This document shows positions 50,111 to 58,060 of a DNA stretch of 64,000 bases, in pieces. The translations under genes were made by a program, and so were the position numbers. The DNA is taken from assembly GCF_009659625.1 (NCBI RefSeq), contig NZ_VOIW01000005.1:124001-188000 (forward strand), given 5' to 3'. A model generated the notes under the pieces. The model saw only the letters and a list, made by a program, of their open reading frames with translations. It ran no database searches and was not told the DNA's origin. Source of the DNA: Pseudomonas haemolytica. Lineage in GTDB: Bacteria > Pseudomonadota > Gammaproteobacteria > Pseudomonadales > Pseudomonadaceae. Numbering within the stretch: position 1 is the stretch's first letter; every line of letters begins with the position of its first letter.

Positions 50111-51751
50111 TTATTTGGGATACAGCGGCGGCAAGCTGGTGGTATCGGTAGCCGGGTCTTGCTCGCGCTCGGCCACCGGGATGGCCTTGATCGCACGCCA
50201 CAGGTCTTCACCCAGCCAATACTGGCCGCTTTCGCTGTACAACGCGCCGTTCAACCCATCCAACGCATCCGACAGCGGCACAAACCGCGCCGCCATGTCG
50301 GCCAGGGTTTCTGGCTGTTGCCGCGCCCAGGCGTCGAGGGCCTGGCGGGTGGCGTGGGGGTCGTTGGCCTGGGTGGCGCGCTTGAGGTCGTCGAGCAAGG
50401 TGCGTGGGCTTGGGCCGGTTTGCGCGGCGCGCTGCACGGCTGGTTGCCGCCGGGCGCGCCACCAGAGGCCGAAGCCCAATAGGGTGGTGCAGGCCAGGGC
50501 CAGTGTGCTCAGTTGCCACAGCCACAGGCGCTCATCGTCGGGTGCGGTGATGATGGTCGGTGTCGCGGGCGTGTCTACCACCAGGCTTGGGTTAACCGCC
50601 ACTTGCAGGGTACGCGCCGGCAGGCTGGTGCGTTCCAGGTGATCTTCGTGGGTATTCCACCACACCACGTCCACCGGCGGCAGCTCCAGCGCGCCGGCGC
50701 GGGTGGGCACCAGGGCTTCGCGGTCTTCACGGCTGCCGGTCAGGCCGCGGTCACTGGTCTGGTTAGCCATTACCGGTTGATCGGGGTAGCGGCGCAGGCC
50801 GTTGACCTCGGTGCTGGGCAGCGCCGGCAGCTGTGCGCTGGACAGGCCTTCGGCCTGGACGGTCAGGCTGCGGGTCAGGGAGTCGCCGACTTGCACGTGG
50901 TCAGGCGTGGGGTTCCAGCCTTCGCTCAGGGTCAGGCTACGCGCAGGTAGCCAAGGGGCGTCGGCGGGGTAGAGGTCCGGCTTGGGCTTGATCGTCAAGG
51001 GCAGGGCCGCGGAGCTGACGTGAATCATCTTGCCCGGCTTGGTGCCCTGTAGCGTGTTCTCCTGGGCCGGGCGCGACTCCACCAGGGTTGCGCTGAACGT
51101 CTGCGCGGGAATCATCACGCTGCCGCTGTGTTGTGGGTAGAGGGCGTAGCGGGTCTCGATCACGCCATGGCGGATGCTGTTGATGACCTTCTCATAGGTC
51201 CGCGACTCGCCCAACTGTTCGACGCGCGCGTCGGGAATCTGCAGTGGCGTGAGGCTGCTGTCGTCATACAGCGACACCGAGTGGTACACGCGTACGGTCA
51301 ACAGCGCCTGGGCCTGCACGTACACGCTGGTCTGGTCGAGGTTGGCTTCGATAAACACCGGGGCCAGTTCGGCGCTGGTGTTCTGGCTGGCGGTTTCCAC
51401 TACTTGCAGGGTGATCGGCTGGGTCTTGAGTGCGCCGACTTGCAAAGGTGGGATAACCACGTTGCCGTTTTCCTTGGGCAGCAGGGTGATGATCCAGCGC
51501 GTGGTGGCGTGGTTATCGCCGCCCAGGGTCGTGAGTTGGTTGATCTGGCGGGTGCCGCTGACTTCAAACTGCGCGTCCAGAGGGGACAGGTCCGGCTTGC
51601 CGAACTGGGTCACGTCGCTGGACTCCACCGTCAGCTCGACCGTTTCCCCGGAATTGAGGCGGCTGCGGTCAACGCTGGCGACCAGGTTCGCCGCCTGGGC
51701 GTGGCCTGCCGACAACGCGAGCAGGAGCAGAAGGGTGGTGCAGCGGCTCAT
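50111..51751 (-). CDS. batD: BatD-like protein (oxygen-tolerance family)
   Basis: This 546-residue protein has a signal peptide (TLLLLLALSAGHAQA), a BatD domain of immunoglobulin-like repeats (start VASVDRSRLNSGETVELTVE; later TRQINQLTTLGG, LLPKENGNVVIPPLQVGALK) and one transmembrane helix near residue 445 (LWQLSTLALACTTLLGFGLWW) before a cytoplasmic tail. It would be a periplasmic, membrane-anchored partner of the VWA proteins of this operon. The ATG at 51751 overlaps the previous stop (ATGA). It is the last gene of the unit. The first studied Bat operon was linked to oxygen tolerance in Bacteroides; the role in Pseudomonas is not settled. Confidence 0.85.
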   Translation of the reverse strand: MSRCTTLLLLLALSAGHAQAANLVASVDRSRLNSGETVELTVESSDVTQFGKPDLSPLDAQFEVSGTRQINQLTTLGGDNHATTRWIITLLPKENGNVVIPPLQVGALKTQPITLQVVETASQNTSAELAPVFIEANLDQTSVYVQAQALLTVRVYHSVSLYDDSSLTPLQIPDARVEQLGESRTYEKVINSIRHGVIETRYALYPQHSGSVMIPAQTFSATLVESRPAQENTLQGTKPGKMIHVSSAALPLTIKPKPDLYPADAPWLPARSLTLSEGWNPTPDHVQVGDSLTRSLTVQAEGLSSAQLPALPSTEVNGLRRYPDQPVMANQTSDRGLTGSREDREALVPTRAGALELPPVDVVWWNTHEDHLERTSLPARTLQVAVNPSLVVDTPATPTIITAPDDERLWLWQLSTLALACTTLLGFGLWWRARRQPAVQRAAQTGPSPRTLLDDLKRATQANDPHATRQALDAWARQQPETLADMAARFVPLSDALDGLNGALYSESGQYWLGEDLWRAIKAIPVAEREQDPATDTTSLPPLYPK

Positions 51752-53487
51752 CGAGTCGTGTCCTGATGTTGTTGCTGTTCGTACCAGAATTTGCGCCGTA
51801 GCAGTTCGCCGGGGTTGTCCGGGATCTCTTGCAGCCATTGCTCCAGGGCCTGGCGCCGCTCGCCTTCAAGGCGGGTATCGGCTGGGCGCAGGGGCGGCGT
51901 AGTGGTTTGCTCGTCTCCCAGCTCACTGCCCGGCACTTCGTTACCGCCTGGTTTTGGCGTAGCGCCGGCCTGGGTCTCACTTTTGCCGGCTTCGCCCTGG
52001 CCCTGGGCCGGCTGTTCGCCACCCTGAGCCGTTTGCCCGCTGGCGCCCGGTTGCGCAGTTTGGCCGGGTTGGGTGGTTTCGTCATCTGTGTTTTTTGCTG
52101 GCTGGGCCGGCTCGGGTTGCGCTTGCTCCTGCATCAGCGTTTCCACCAGGGCTTTGTTTTTCAGTGCCGGTTGCAGATCGGGCTGGGCCTCCAGAGCCTG
52201 TTCGTACGCGTCAATGGCCGCCTCGAACTCACCGGACTTGGCCAGCGCGTTGCCACGATTGTAGTGGGAATAGGCATCACTGCCTTGGGCAAAACGTTTA
52301 ATGGCCTCGGCGTAATTGCCCGCCTCGTACAATGCCACGCCCTGCCATTGCGGGTCTTGGAAGTGTTCGGCGGCTTCGGCCGGGCGTTTGTGCTTGAGCA
52401 GGTACTGACCTTGTTGGTCTGGGCGCAGCCACAGGTCCTGGAGGCCAAACGCATAACTGGGTTGCGGTGCGCCCAGTAGCAGCAACGGCAGGCAGAACAG
52501 CCAGCCGCGACGCCCGGCGCAGGCGGCGAGCAGCAACAGTGGCAGCAGCAGCCAGTAGCCCTGGTCGGCCCAGGTATCCAGGTGCAGCACCTGGCCGTCG
52601 TTGCGCAGGGCTTGTGCGCTGTCGAGCAGGCCGAGTTGGCGCAGGTCCTTGTCATCCAGGCGCGCCGCACGGTAGCGGCCGCCCATTTCACTGGCGAAGG
52701 CCTTGAGGGTCGGGCTGTCGAGGCGTGGCACGAGGATCGCGCCCTGGTCGTCCTTGAGGAATTCGCCGCTTTCCTGGGTTACCGGTGTGCCTTCGCGGCT
52801 GCCGATGCCGAGGATCGACAAGGCCGGTGCCTGGGCACTTTGCAGTTGCAGGCGGATGCCTTGGCGTTCCTGTTTCGACAGCGAGGAACCGACCAGCAGC
52901 AGGCGCCCCTGGCCCAGGCCGCCTTGCTTGAGCAGGCCCAGGGCCTTTTCCACTGCCAGATCGGCGCGGTGGCCGGGCTCGGGCATGATCGACGGGCGCA
53001 GGGCTTCCAGCAGGTTGCGGCTGGTGGCCAGGTCATCCGACAGCGGCACCAGTGTGTGGGCACTGCCGGCATACACCACGATGGCGGTTTGTGCATCGGT
53101 GCGCGCTTGCAGCAAGTCGTACAGCTTGCGCCGCGCCTGCTCCAGGCGATTGGGCGGGCTGTCGGTGGCGAGCATTTCCGGGGTCAGCTCCAGCAGCACC
53201 ACCAATGGGTCTGCGGGTTTCTGACTGGACTGTTCGACTCTTTGCCAACTTGGGCCCAGCAACGCCAGCACAGCCAAGAGCCAGGCAATGCCAAGCACCA
53301 CCCATGGCAATTTGCTCTCGCGACCGTTGCCACCACTGAGCAACACGGCATGGAAGGCCGGCGGCAGGATCATCTGCCAGCGCCCGGCGCGCTTTTGCCG
53401 GTGCCACAACTGCCACAGCAACCAGCCAAGCAACGGCAGCAGCAACAGCCACCACGGGCGGAACCAGTGCGGCCACAGGGCGATCAT
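51748..53487 (-). CDS. VWA and TPR protein (BatB/BatC-like fusion)
   Basis: This 579-residue protein has two N-terminal membrane helices, a von Willebrand A domain (about 90-290, start VVLLELTPEMLATDSPPN, not the full DxSxS metal site), another helix pair (about 310-350), and TPR repeats (about 385-450, YNRGNALAKSGEFEAAIDAYEQAL). The C-terminal 100 residues are low-complexity Gln/Pro/Gly/Ala/Glu. The family joins BatB and BatC functions in one chain. It overlaps its neighbours by ATGA at both ends. The DxSxS motif is replaced by ELTPE, so this VWA domain may not bind metal. Confidence 0.85.
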   Translation of the reverse strand: MIALWPHWFRPWWLLLLPLLGWLLWQLWHRQKRAGRWQMILPPAFHAVLLSGGNGRESKLPWVVLGIAWLLAVLALLGPSWQRVEQSSQKPADPLVVLLELTPEMLATDSPPNRLEQARRKLYDLLQARTDAQTAIVVYAGSAHTLVPLSDDLATSRNLLEALRPSIMPEPGHRADLAVEKALGLLKQGGLGQGRLLLVGSSLSKQERQGIRLQLQSAQAPALSILGIGSREGTPVTQESGEFLKDDQGAILVPRLDSPTLKAFASEMGGRYRAARLDDKDLRQLGLLDSAQALRNDGQVLHLDTWADQGYWLLLPLLLLAACAGRRGWLFCLPLLLLGAPQPSYAFGLQDLWLRPDQQGQYLLKHKRPAEAAEHFQDPQWQGVALYEAGNYAEAIKRFAQGSDAYSHYNRGNALAKSGEFEAAIDAYEQALEAQPDLQPALKNKALVETLMQEQAQPEPAQPAKNTDDETTQPGQTAQPGASGQTAQGGEQPAQGQGEAGKSETQAGATPKPGGNEVPGSELGDEQTTTPPLRPADTRLEGERRQALEQWLQEIPDNPGELLRRKFWYEQQQHQDTTR

Positions 53488-54572
53488 CGACGCCTCCGCA
53501 AACGCAGGCGCTGGAGGCGCTGGCGCCATTGCGGGTGTTGTTGCAGGAAAATCCCCTTGTTCGACAGTTTGTTGAACCAGCGTTGCAAGGCGTTGTTCGG
53601 CCAGCGCTCCTGGATCACCAGTAACAGGCTCAGGATCAGCGCCAGGGCCAACGGGCCGCTGTATAACGCCTGGGCCGGGCGGGCCTGGGTGGGTTGTTGC
53701 TCGACAGGCTCGAGGGTGTCGAGGGTCTCCTTGATCCTTTGCAGTTCCTCGCCATCGCGGGCGCGGAAATATTGGCCGCCGGTGGCCTCGGCCAGTGCCT
53801 TGAGCGCCGGCTCGTCGAGGTCCAGGCTCGGGTTCACGCCGAGAATGCCCAGGGAGCCGGTTTGCTCGGGGTCGGCGCCGATGCCGATCGGGTAGATTTT
53901 CACCCCTTCCTCGGCCGCCAGGCGCGCTGCTGTCAGCGGGTCGATCTGCCCGGCGTTGTTGGCGCCGTCGGTGACCAGGATCAGCACGCGGCTTTGCGCC
54001 GGACGCTGGCGCAGGCGCTTGAGGGCCAGGCCAATGGCATCGCCGATGGCGGTGTTCTTGCCGGCAATGCCGATGCGGGCTTCGTCCAGCCAGGTGCGCA
54101 CTGTGCGCCGGTCAAAGGTCAGTGGTGCTTGCAGATAGGCTTGGCTGCCGAACAGGATCAGCCCCACACGGTCGCCTTCACGCGCTTCAAGAAAGTCCCC
54201 GAGCAGGTGCTTGACCAGGGACAAGCGACTCACGTCCTCGTCCTGCCAGTGCATGTCAGGGAAATCCATCGAGCCGGACACGTCTACCGCCACCAGCAAA
54301 TCCCGGCCACTGGCGGCAATCGGCAAGGGTTCGCCGAGCCATTGCGGGCGTGCGGCGGCGGTCAACAGCAGCAGCCACAGCACCACGAACGGTGCTTGCT
54401 GGCGCCAGGCGGGCAAGTTCACCCGGGCACGGCGGCGAGCCAAGCCTTCGAGATCGCTGAGGTAACTGACTTTCAATGCCGGCTCGCCGCTGTCGGCCAC
54501 CGGCAGGATCAGGCGCATCAACCAGGGCAATGGCAACAGGGCGAAGATCCACGGCCAGGCAAACTCAAACAT
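53484..54572 (-). CDS. VWA-domain membrane protein (BatA-like)
   Basis: This 362-residue protein has an N-terminal BatA segment with membrane helices (about 5-25 and 58-75), then a VWA domain with an intact metal site DVSGSMD (about 95-101) and TDGANN near 207. A C-terminal transmembrane helix (about 305-325) follows. MoxR-type ATPases are thought to act with VWA proteins as metal-dependent chaperones; a MoxR gene heads this operon. The start overlaps the preceding DUF4381 gene by 8 bp. Confidence 0.88.
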   Translation of the reverse strand: MFEFAWPWIFALLPLPWLMRLILPVADSGEPALKVSYLSDLEGLARRRARVNLPAWRQQAPFVVLWLLLLTAAARPQWLGEPLPIAASGRDLLVAVDVSGSMDFPDMHWQDEDVSRLSLVKHLLGDFLEAREGDRVGLILFGSQAYLQAPLTFDRRTVRTWLDEARIGIAGKNTAIGDAIGLALKRLRQRPAQSRVLILVTDGANNAGQIDPLTAARLAAEEGVKIYPIGIGADPEQTGSLGILGVNPSLDLDEPALKALAEATGGQYFRARDGEELQRIKETLDTLEPVEQQPTQARPAQALYSGPLALALILSLLLVIQERWPNNALQRWFNKLSNKGIFLQQHPQWRQRLQRLRLRRRR

Positions 54573-55059
54573 GTTTGCGAATCCAGGTGTCGACGGCCTG
54601 GGTCAGGCCGGCGATGGCTTTGTCATCGAGTTTGCATTCGGGTTTGTAGGCGCCCTCCACCAGCACCATCCAGCGCGTCAGGCCGGCAGCGGGGCAGCGG
54701 TTATCCAGGAAGGCCAGCCATTTGCGCCCGTTGAGGGTATGGCTCTGGCTATAAGGGTAGTCGTTGCGACACAGGCGTTTGAGCAGGCCGTTGAGTTGCT
54801 GCAACCAGGCGCCAGCGGGAGCGCCGTCGTAGGGCTTGGGCATCAGCGCCAGTTCGGCCAGGGCGGCGATGCGCAGCGGGTCGAGAGGCTGCTCGGCGCG
54901 GGCCACGGGGCGGCGGGTCGGCAAGAAGCGGCGCAGCCACCACAGGCCCCAGCCGAGCAGGGGGATCACCAGCAGCAACAGCCACCAGCCGGGTGCAGGT
55001 GGCCAGAACCCGATGGCCGGTGGGGCGATCAGCGGTTGCAGTTGATCCAGGCTGCTCAT
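54565..55059 (-). CDS. DUF4381 membrane protein of the moxR-bat operon
   Basis: This 164-residue protein has a single membrane helix near residue 25-45 (PGWWLLLLVIPLLGWGLWWL) followed by a basic, helical cytoplasmic domain (YDGAPAGAWLQQLNGLLKRL, NGRKWLAFLDNRCP). The type is constant in MoxR/VWA operons of gammaproteobacteria and has no known activity. The ATG at 55059 overlaps the DUF58 stop (ATGA). Confidence 0.85.
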   Translation of the reverse strand: MSSLDQLQPLIAPPAIGFWPPAPGWWLLLLVIPLLGWGLWWLRRFLPTRRPVARAEQPLDPLRIAALAELALMPKPYDGAPAGAWLQQLNGLLKRLCRNDYPYSQSHTLNGRKWLAFLDNRCPAAGLTRWMVLVEGAYKPECKLDDKAIAGLTQAVDTWIRKHV

Positions 55060-55988
55060 TGTTTTTTAACCGGGCGTTGCGGGTTGAGGTACTCGCGCAG
55101 TTGCTCGACCATTTCACTCTGGGTGCTCAACGGCATCAACAACACACGCAGTTTCTGCGCGAGCAGTTCCCAGCGAGCGATGCGGGCTTCGGCCTGGGCC
55201 TTGTAGGCCTGGCGCAAGTCGACGTTCAACGTATCCAGTTCCAGTTGCGCGCCACGCTCGGCAAAACGCAGCAACCCGGCGGCGGGCAGGGCGTGATCCA
55301 GTGGGTCGGAGATCGGCAGCAACAGCAGGTCGCAATGGCGCGACAGCAGGCTCAGCTGTTGCTCGGCGCCTTCGGTAAGCGCACGTTCGTCGCAGATCAC
55401 AATCCCCAGGCTGCCCGGGCGCAGCACTTCACGGCCACGGCGCAAGGCCATGCCCAGGGCATCGGCTTCCGGGCGGCTTTCGGTGTTCAGGCTCTGGTTG
55501 ACCCGCACCAGGCGGTTGAGCAGTTGCAACAGGCTTTGCTTGCTGCGCCGGGGCTTGATTTCGTAGTGCTCGCTGTCGCCGAACACCAGCCCGCCGACCC
55601 GGTCGTTATGCCCCAGCGCCGCCCAGCCGATCAGGCTGGCAGCCTGCGCGGCGAGCACGGACTTGAACATTTGCCCCGAGCCGAAAAACAGCCGGCAGCT
55701 TTGCTCGACCATGATGAAAATCGGCCGTTCGCGTTCTTCGTGGAACAACTTGGTGTGCGGCTCCTGGGTGCGCGCCGTCACGCGCCAGTCGATGGTGCGC
55801 ACGTCGTCGCCGGCCTGGTACACGCGCACCTGGTCGAAGTCGACACCGCGCCCGCGCAGCTTGGAGTGGTGCAGGCCGATTAATGGGCTGCGCTGGCCGG
55901 GCGTGGAAAACAACCGCACTTCGCGCACATGGTGGCGCATCTCAATCAATTCACTGAGGGTTACGCGGATACCATCGCTTGCGTTCAT
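55056..55988 (-). CDS. DUF58 protein of the moxR-bat operon
   Basis: This 310-residue soluble protein has the DUF58 hallmark YQAGDDVRTIDWRVTARTQ (about 65-83) and a VWA-like fold with MVEQSCRLFFG. It is the usual partner between the MoxR ATPase and the VWA proteins. The start at 55988 lies 5 bp after the moxR stop. A longer frame to 56219 overlaps moxR in another phase and is rejected. Confidence 0.9.
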   Translation of the reverse strand: MNASDGIRVTLSELIEMRHHVREVRLFSTPGQRSPLIGLHHSKLRGRGVDFDQVRVYQAGDDVRTIDWRVTARTQEPHTKLFHEERERPIFIMVEQSCRLFFGSGQMFKSVLAAQAASLIGWAALGHNDRVGGLVFGDSEHYEIKPRRSKQSLLQLLNRLVRVNQSLNTESRPEADALGMALRRGREVLRPGSLGIVICDERALTEGAEQQLSLLSRHCDLLLLPISDPLDHALPAAGLLRFAERGAQLELDTLNVDLRQAYKAQAEARIARWELLAQKLRVLLMPLSTQSEMVEQLREYLNPQRPVKKQ

Positions 55989-55993
55989 CGACT

Positions 55994-56953
55994 TCAAGCG
56001 ACGGCAACGACGTCGAGAATGCGTTGTACCACGCGGTCCTGGTCGATCCCGGCGGCTTCGGCCTCGAACGACAGGATGATGCGGTGGCGCAGTACGTCGA
56101 ACAACACCGCCTGGATATCTTCCGGGCTCACGAAGTCGCGACCGGCCAGCCAGGCGTGGGCGCGCGCGCAGCGGTCCAGGGCAATGGAACCGCGCGGGCT
56201 GGCGCCGTAGGCGATCCACTCGGCCATTTCCGCGTCGAACTTGGCCGGGGTGCGGGTGGCCATCACCAGCTGCACCAGGTATTCCTCCACCGCGTCGGCC
56301 ATGTACAAACCGAGGATTTCCTTGCGTGCGGCGAAGATCGCCTGCTGGCTGACGCGGCGCTCGGGCTTGGTTTCGCCATTCAACGCTTCGCCCCGCGCCT
56401 GTTGCAGGATGCGCCGTTCTACGGTGGCGTCCGGGAAGCCAATCTTGACGTGCATCAGGAAACGATCGAGCTGGGCTTCGGGCAGCGGGTAGGTACCTTC
56501 CTGTTCGATGGGGTTCTGCGTGGCCATCACCAGGAACAGCGGTGACAGCTCGTAAGTGCTGCGACCTACACTGACCTGGCGTTCGGCCATAGCTTCCAGC
56601 AAGGCCGACTGGACCTTGGCCGGTGCACGGTTGATTTCGTCGGCCAATACCAGGTTGTGGAAAATCGGCCCTTGCTGGAACACGAAGCTGCCGGTTTCCG
56701 GGCGATAGATCTCGGTGCCGGTGATGTCGGCAGGCAACAGGTCGGGGGTGAACTGGATACGATGGAACTGCGCTTCGATACCTTCGGCCAACTCCTTGAT
56801 CGCCTTGGTCTTGGCCAACCCCGGTGCGCCTTCGACCAGCATGTGGCCGTCAGCGAGCAGGGCGATCAGCAGGCGATCGATGAGTTTTTCCTGGCCGAGA
56901 ATCTGCGTAGAAAGAAAGGTTCGCAGCGCAAGCAGCGCTTCACGATGTTCCAT
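55994..56953 (-). CDS. MoxR-family AAA+ ATPase
   Basis: This 319-residue ATPase has Walker A GAPGLAKTKA (about 41-50; the usual GxxGxGKT is GAPGLAKT in this family), Walker B LVLADEINRAPAKVQSALLEAM (about 100-121), sensor MATQNPIEQEGTYPLPEAQ and a lid domain. MoxR proteins are proposed chaperones that insert metal or assemble complexes together with VWA partners, all encoded downstream. It heads the six-gene operon, preceded by AGGAAC. Confidence 0.92.
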   Translation of the reverse strand: MEHREALLALRTFLSTQILGQEKLIDRLLIALLADGHMLVEGAPGLAKTKAIKELAEGIEAQFHRIQFTPDLLPADITGTEIYRPETGSFVFQQGPIFHNLVLADEINRAPAKVQSALLEAMAERQVSVGRSTYELSPLFLVMATQNPIEQEGTYPLPEAQLDRFLMHVKIGFPDATVERRILQQARGEALNGETKPERRVSQQAIFAARKEILGLYMADAVEEYLVQLVMATRTPAKFDAEMAEWIAYGASPRGSIALDRCARAHAWLAGRDFVSPEDIQAVLFDVLRHRIILSFEAEAAGIDQDRVVQRILDVVAVA

Positions 56954-57102
56954 CGATGACGGTTCCTGGAAAGATGAGCCTGATGCTCGAGCGCGAGCGT
57001 CAGGCTTGGGAGGCTTACTTTAATGCATCGAAGGGGGTGGCGACTAACAGCGTCACGGGTATTTTCAGAAAAACTTGTAGGGTTTTTGTGTGGGAACACG
57101 GT

Positions 57103-57198
57103 CAATGTGGGAGGGGGCTTGCCCCCGATGGCGGTGGGTCAGTCACAGATGTATTAACTGACCCGCCACTATCGGGGGCAAACCCCCTCCCACATTTG
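57103..57198. repeat. REP pair upstream of moxR
   Basis: CAATGTGGGAGGGGGCTTGC (left) and ATCGGGGGCAAACCCCCTCC (right) are inverted arms with one or two mismatches around a 40-bp spacer. It lies between the moxR start and the small acidic protein gene. Confidence 0.9.
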
Positions 57199-57212
57199 AT
57201 CTATGGTGCAGC

Positions 57213-57566
57213 TTAAATCCGGATGAAAGTGCCGGTGCCTTTGAGGATGTTCTGCAAGGTTTCCTCCACCTCGGCCAGGTCGGATGCGGCGGTGGCGTGG
57301 GTGATTTCCAGCTGATCCTTGCCCCCCAGCGCATCGGTATCACCCGCTGCAAGTTCGACCAGCAACGTCGTGGCACTCAAGGTCACCTTCAGCCCATCCA
57401 GCGTCGACGGCTCGTAATCCCAGGTCAGTTCCACTTCATCTTCATCCGGGTACCGGCTCAGCATGAACATCTCGCCGTTCTTGCCGTGGCAGCAGAGCAT
57501 GGCCATGTTGTCTTCTTCTTCATCGCAAGGGGTGGCCATCAGTGCGTCGGTTTTCAGTTGCAGCAT
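57213..57566 (-). CDS. Small acidic protein of unknown function
   Basis: This 117-residue protein starts MLQLKTDALMATPC and is strongly acidic (CDEEEDNMAML, YPDEDEVELTWDYE). It has no signal peptide or membrane helix. The length, a few beta-strand-like stretches and the sequence GEMFMLSRYPDEDE suggest a small soluble domain, but no family is recognised. The ATG at 57566 has AGGACT about 8 bp upstream; a longer frame to 57635 lacks support. It is divergent from gdhB. Confidence 0.6.
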   Translation of the reverse strand: MLQLKTDALMATPCDEEEDNMAMLCCHGKNGEMFMLSRYPDEDEVELTWDYEPSTLDGLKVTLSATTLLVELAAGDTDALGGKDQLEITHATAASDLAEVEETLQNILKGTGTFIRI

Positions 57567-58060
57567 GGGGAGTCCTGTCTGGGAGAGGGTGTTGCGCCGG
57601 GCAATTGTGCCATTGCGGCGAATTTTGTGCTGCATTGTGTGTCAGACCCAGAGCATGACCTGACGGGCTGTATCAGTCATTTCCGGTACTTGCTGACCTG
57701 GAAATGGCAGGTTTCTCACCTTGAAAATGCCGGTTGCACAAGTCGCAACCGGTAGTCTGCTTACCGATGACCGAATATGTCGCAGCGTCGCAAGCAGCTG
57801 TCTTACTACACTCGTTAAGCTGCGCAACGGATGTGCCCTGTGCCGGGAGCTGGACCTGCCCGTCGTATCGTCGCCTGGCAAGGCGCATGTCTTATGGAAG
57901 CTGTATGTGACCTGACTGTCTTGTCCAGCTTCACCCACCTGTCGCCCTGATTCGTTTATGGTGCTTATCGTCACTACCAGCGAACAGAGCTGACGGTCTC
58001 CCCGCAAGGGGATAACACGCGACGCTTCCATCAATAACAAGCCCAAGCGGAGTACCACAG
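57567..58060 (+). promoter_or_regulatory. gdhB upstream region with palindromes
   Basis: This 494-bp divergent region contains a perfect inverted repeat CCGGTTGC-N7-GCAACCGG (57730-57752) and an inverted repeat ATTTCC-N15-GGAAAT (57679-57705). Both are plausible operators or leader hairpins for gdhB. No start point can be fixed. A weak AAGCGGAGT precedes the gdhB ATG. No open frame is convincing. Confidence 0.5.
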
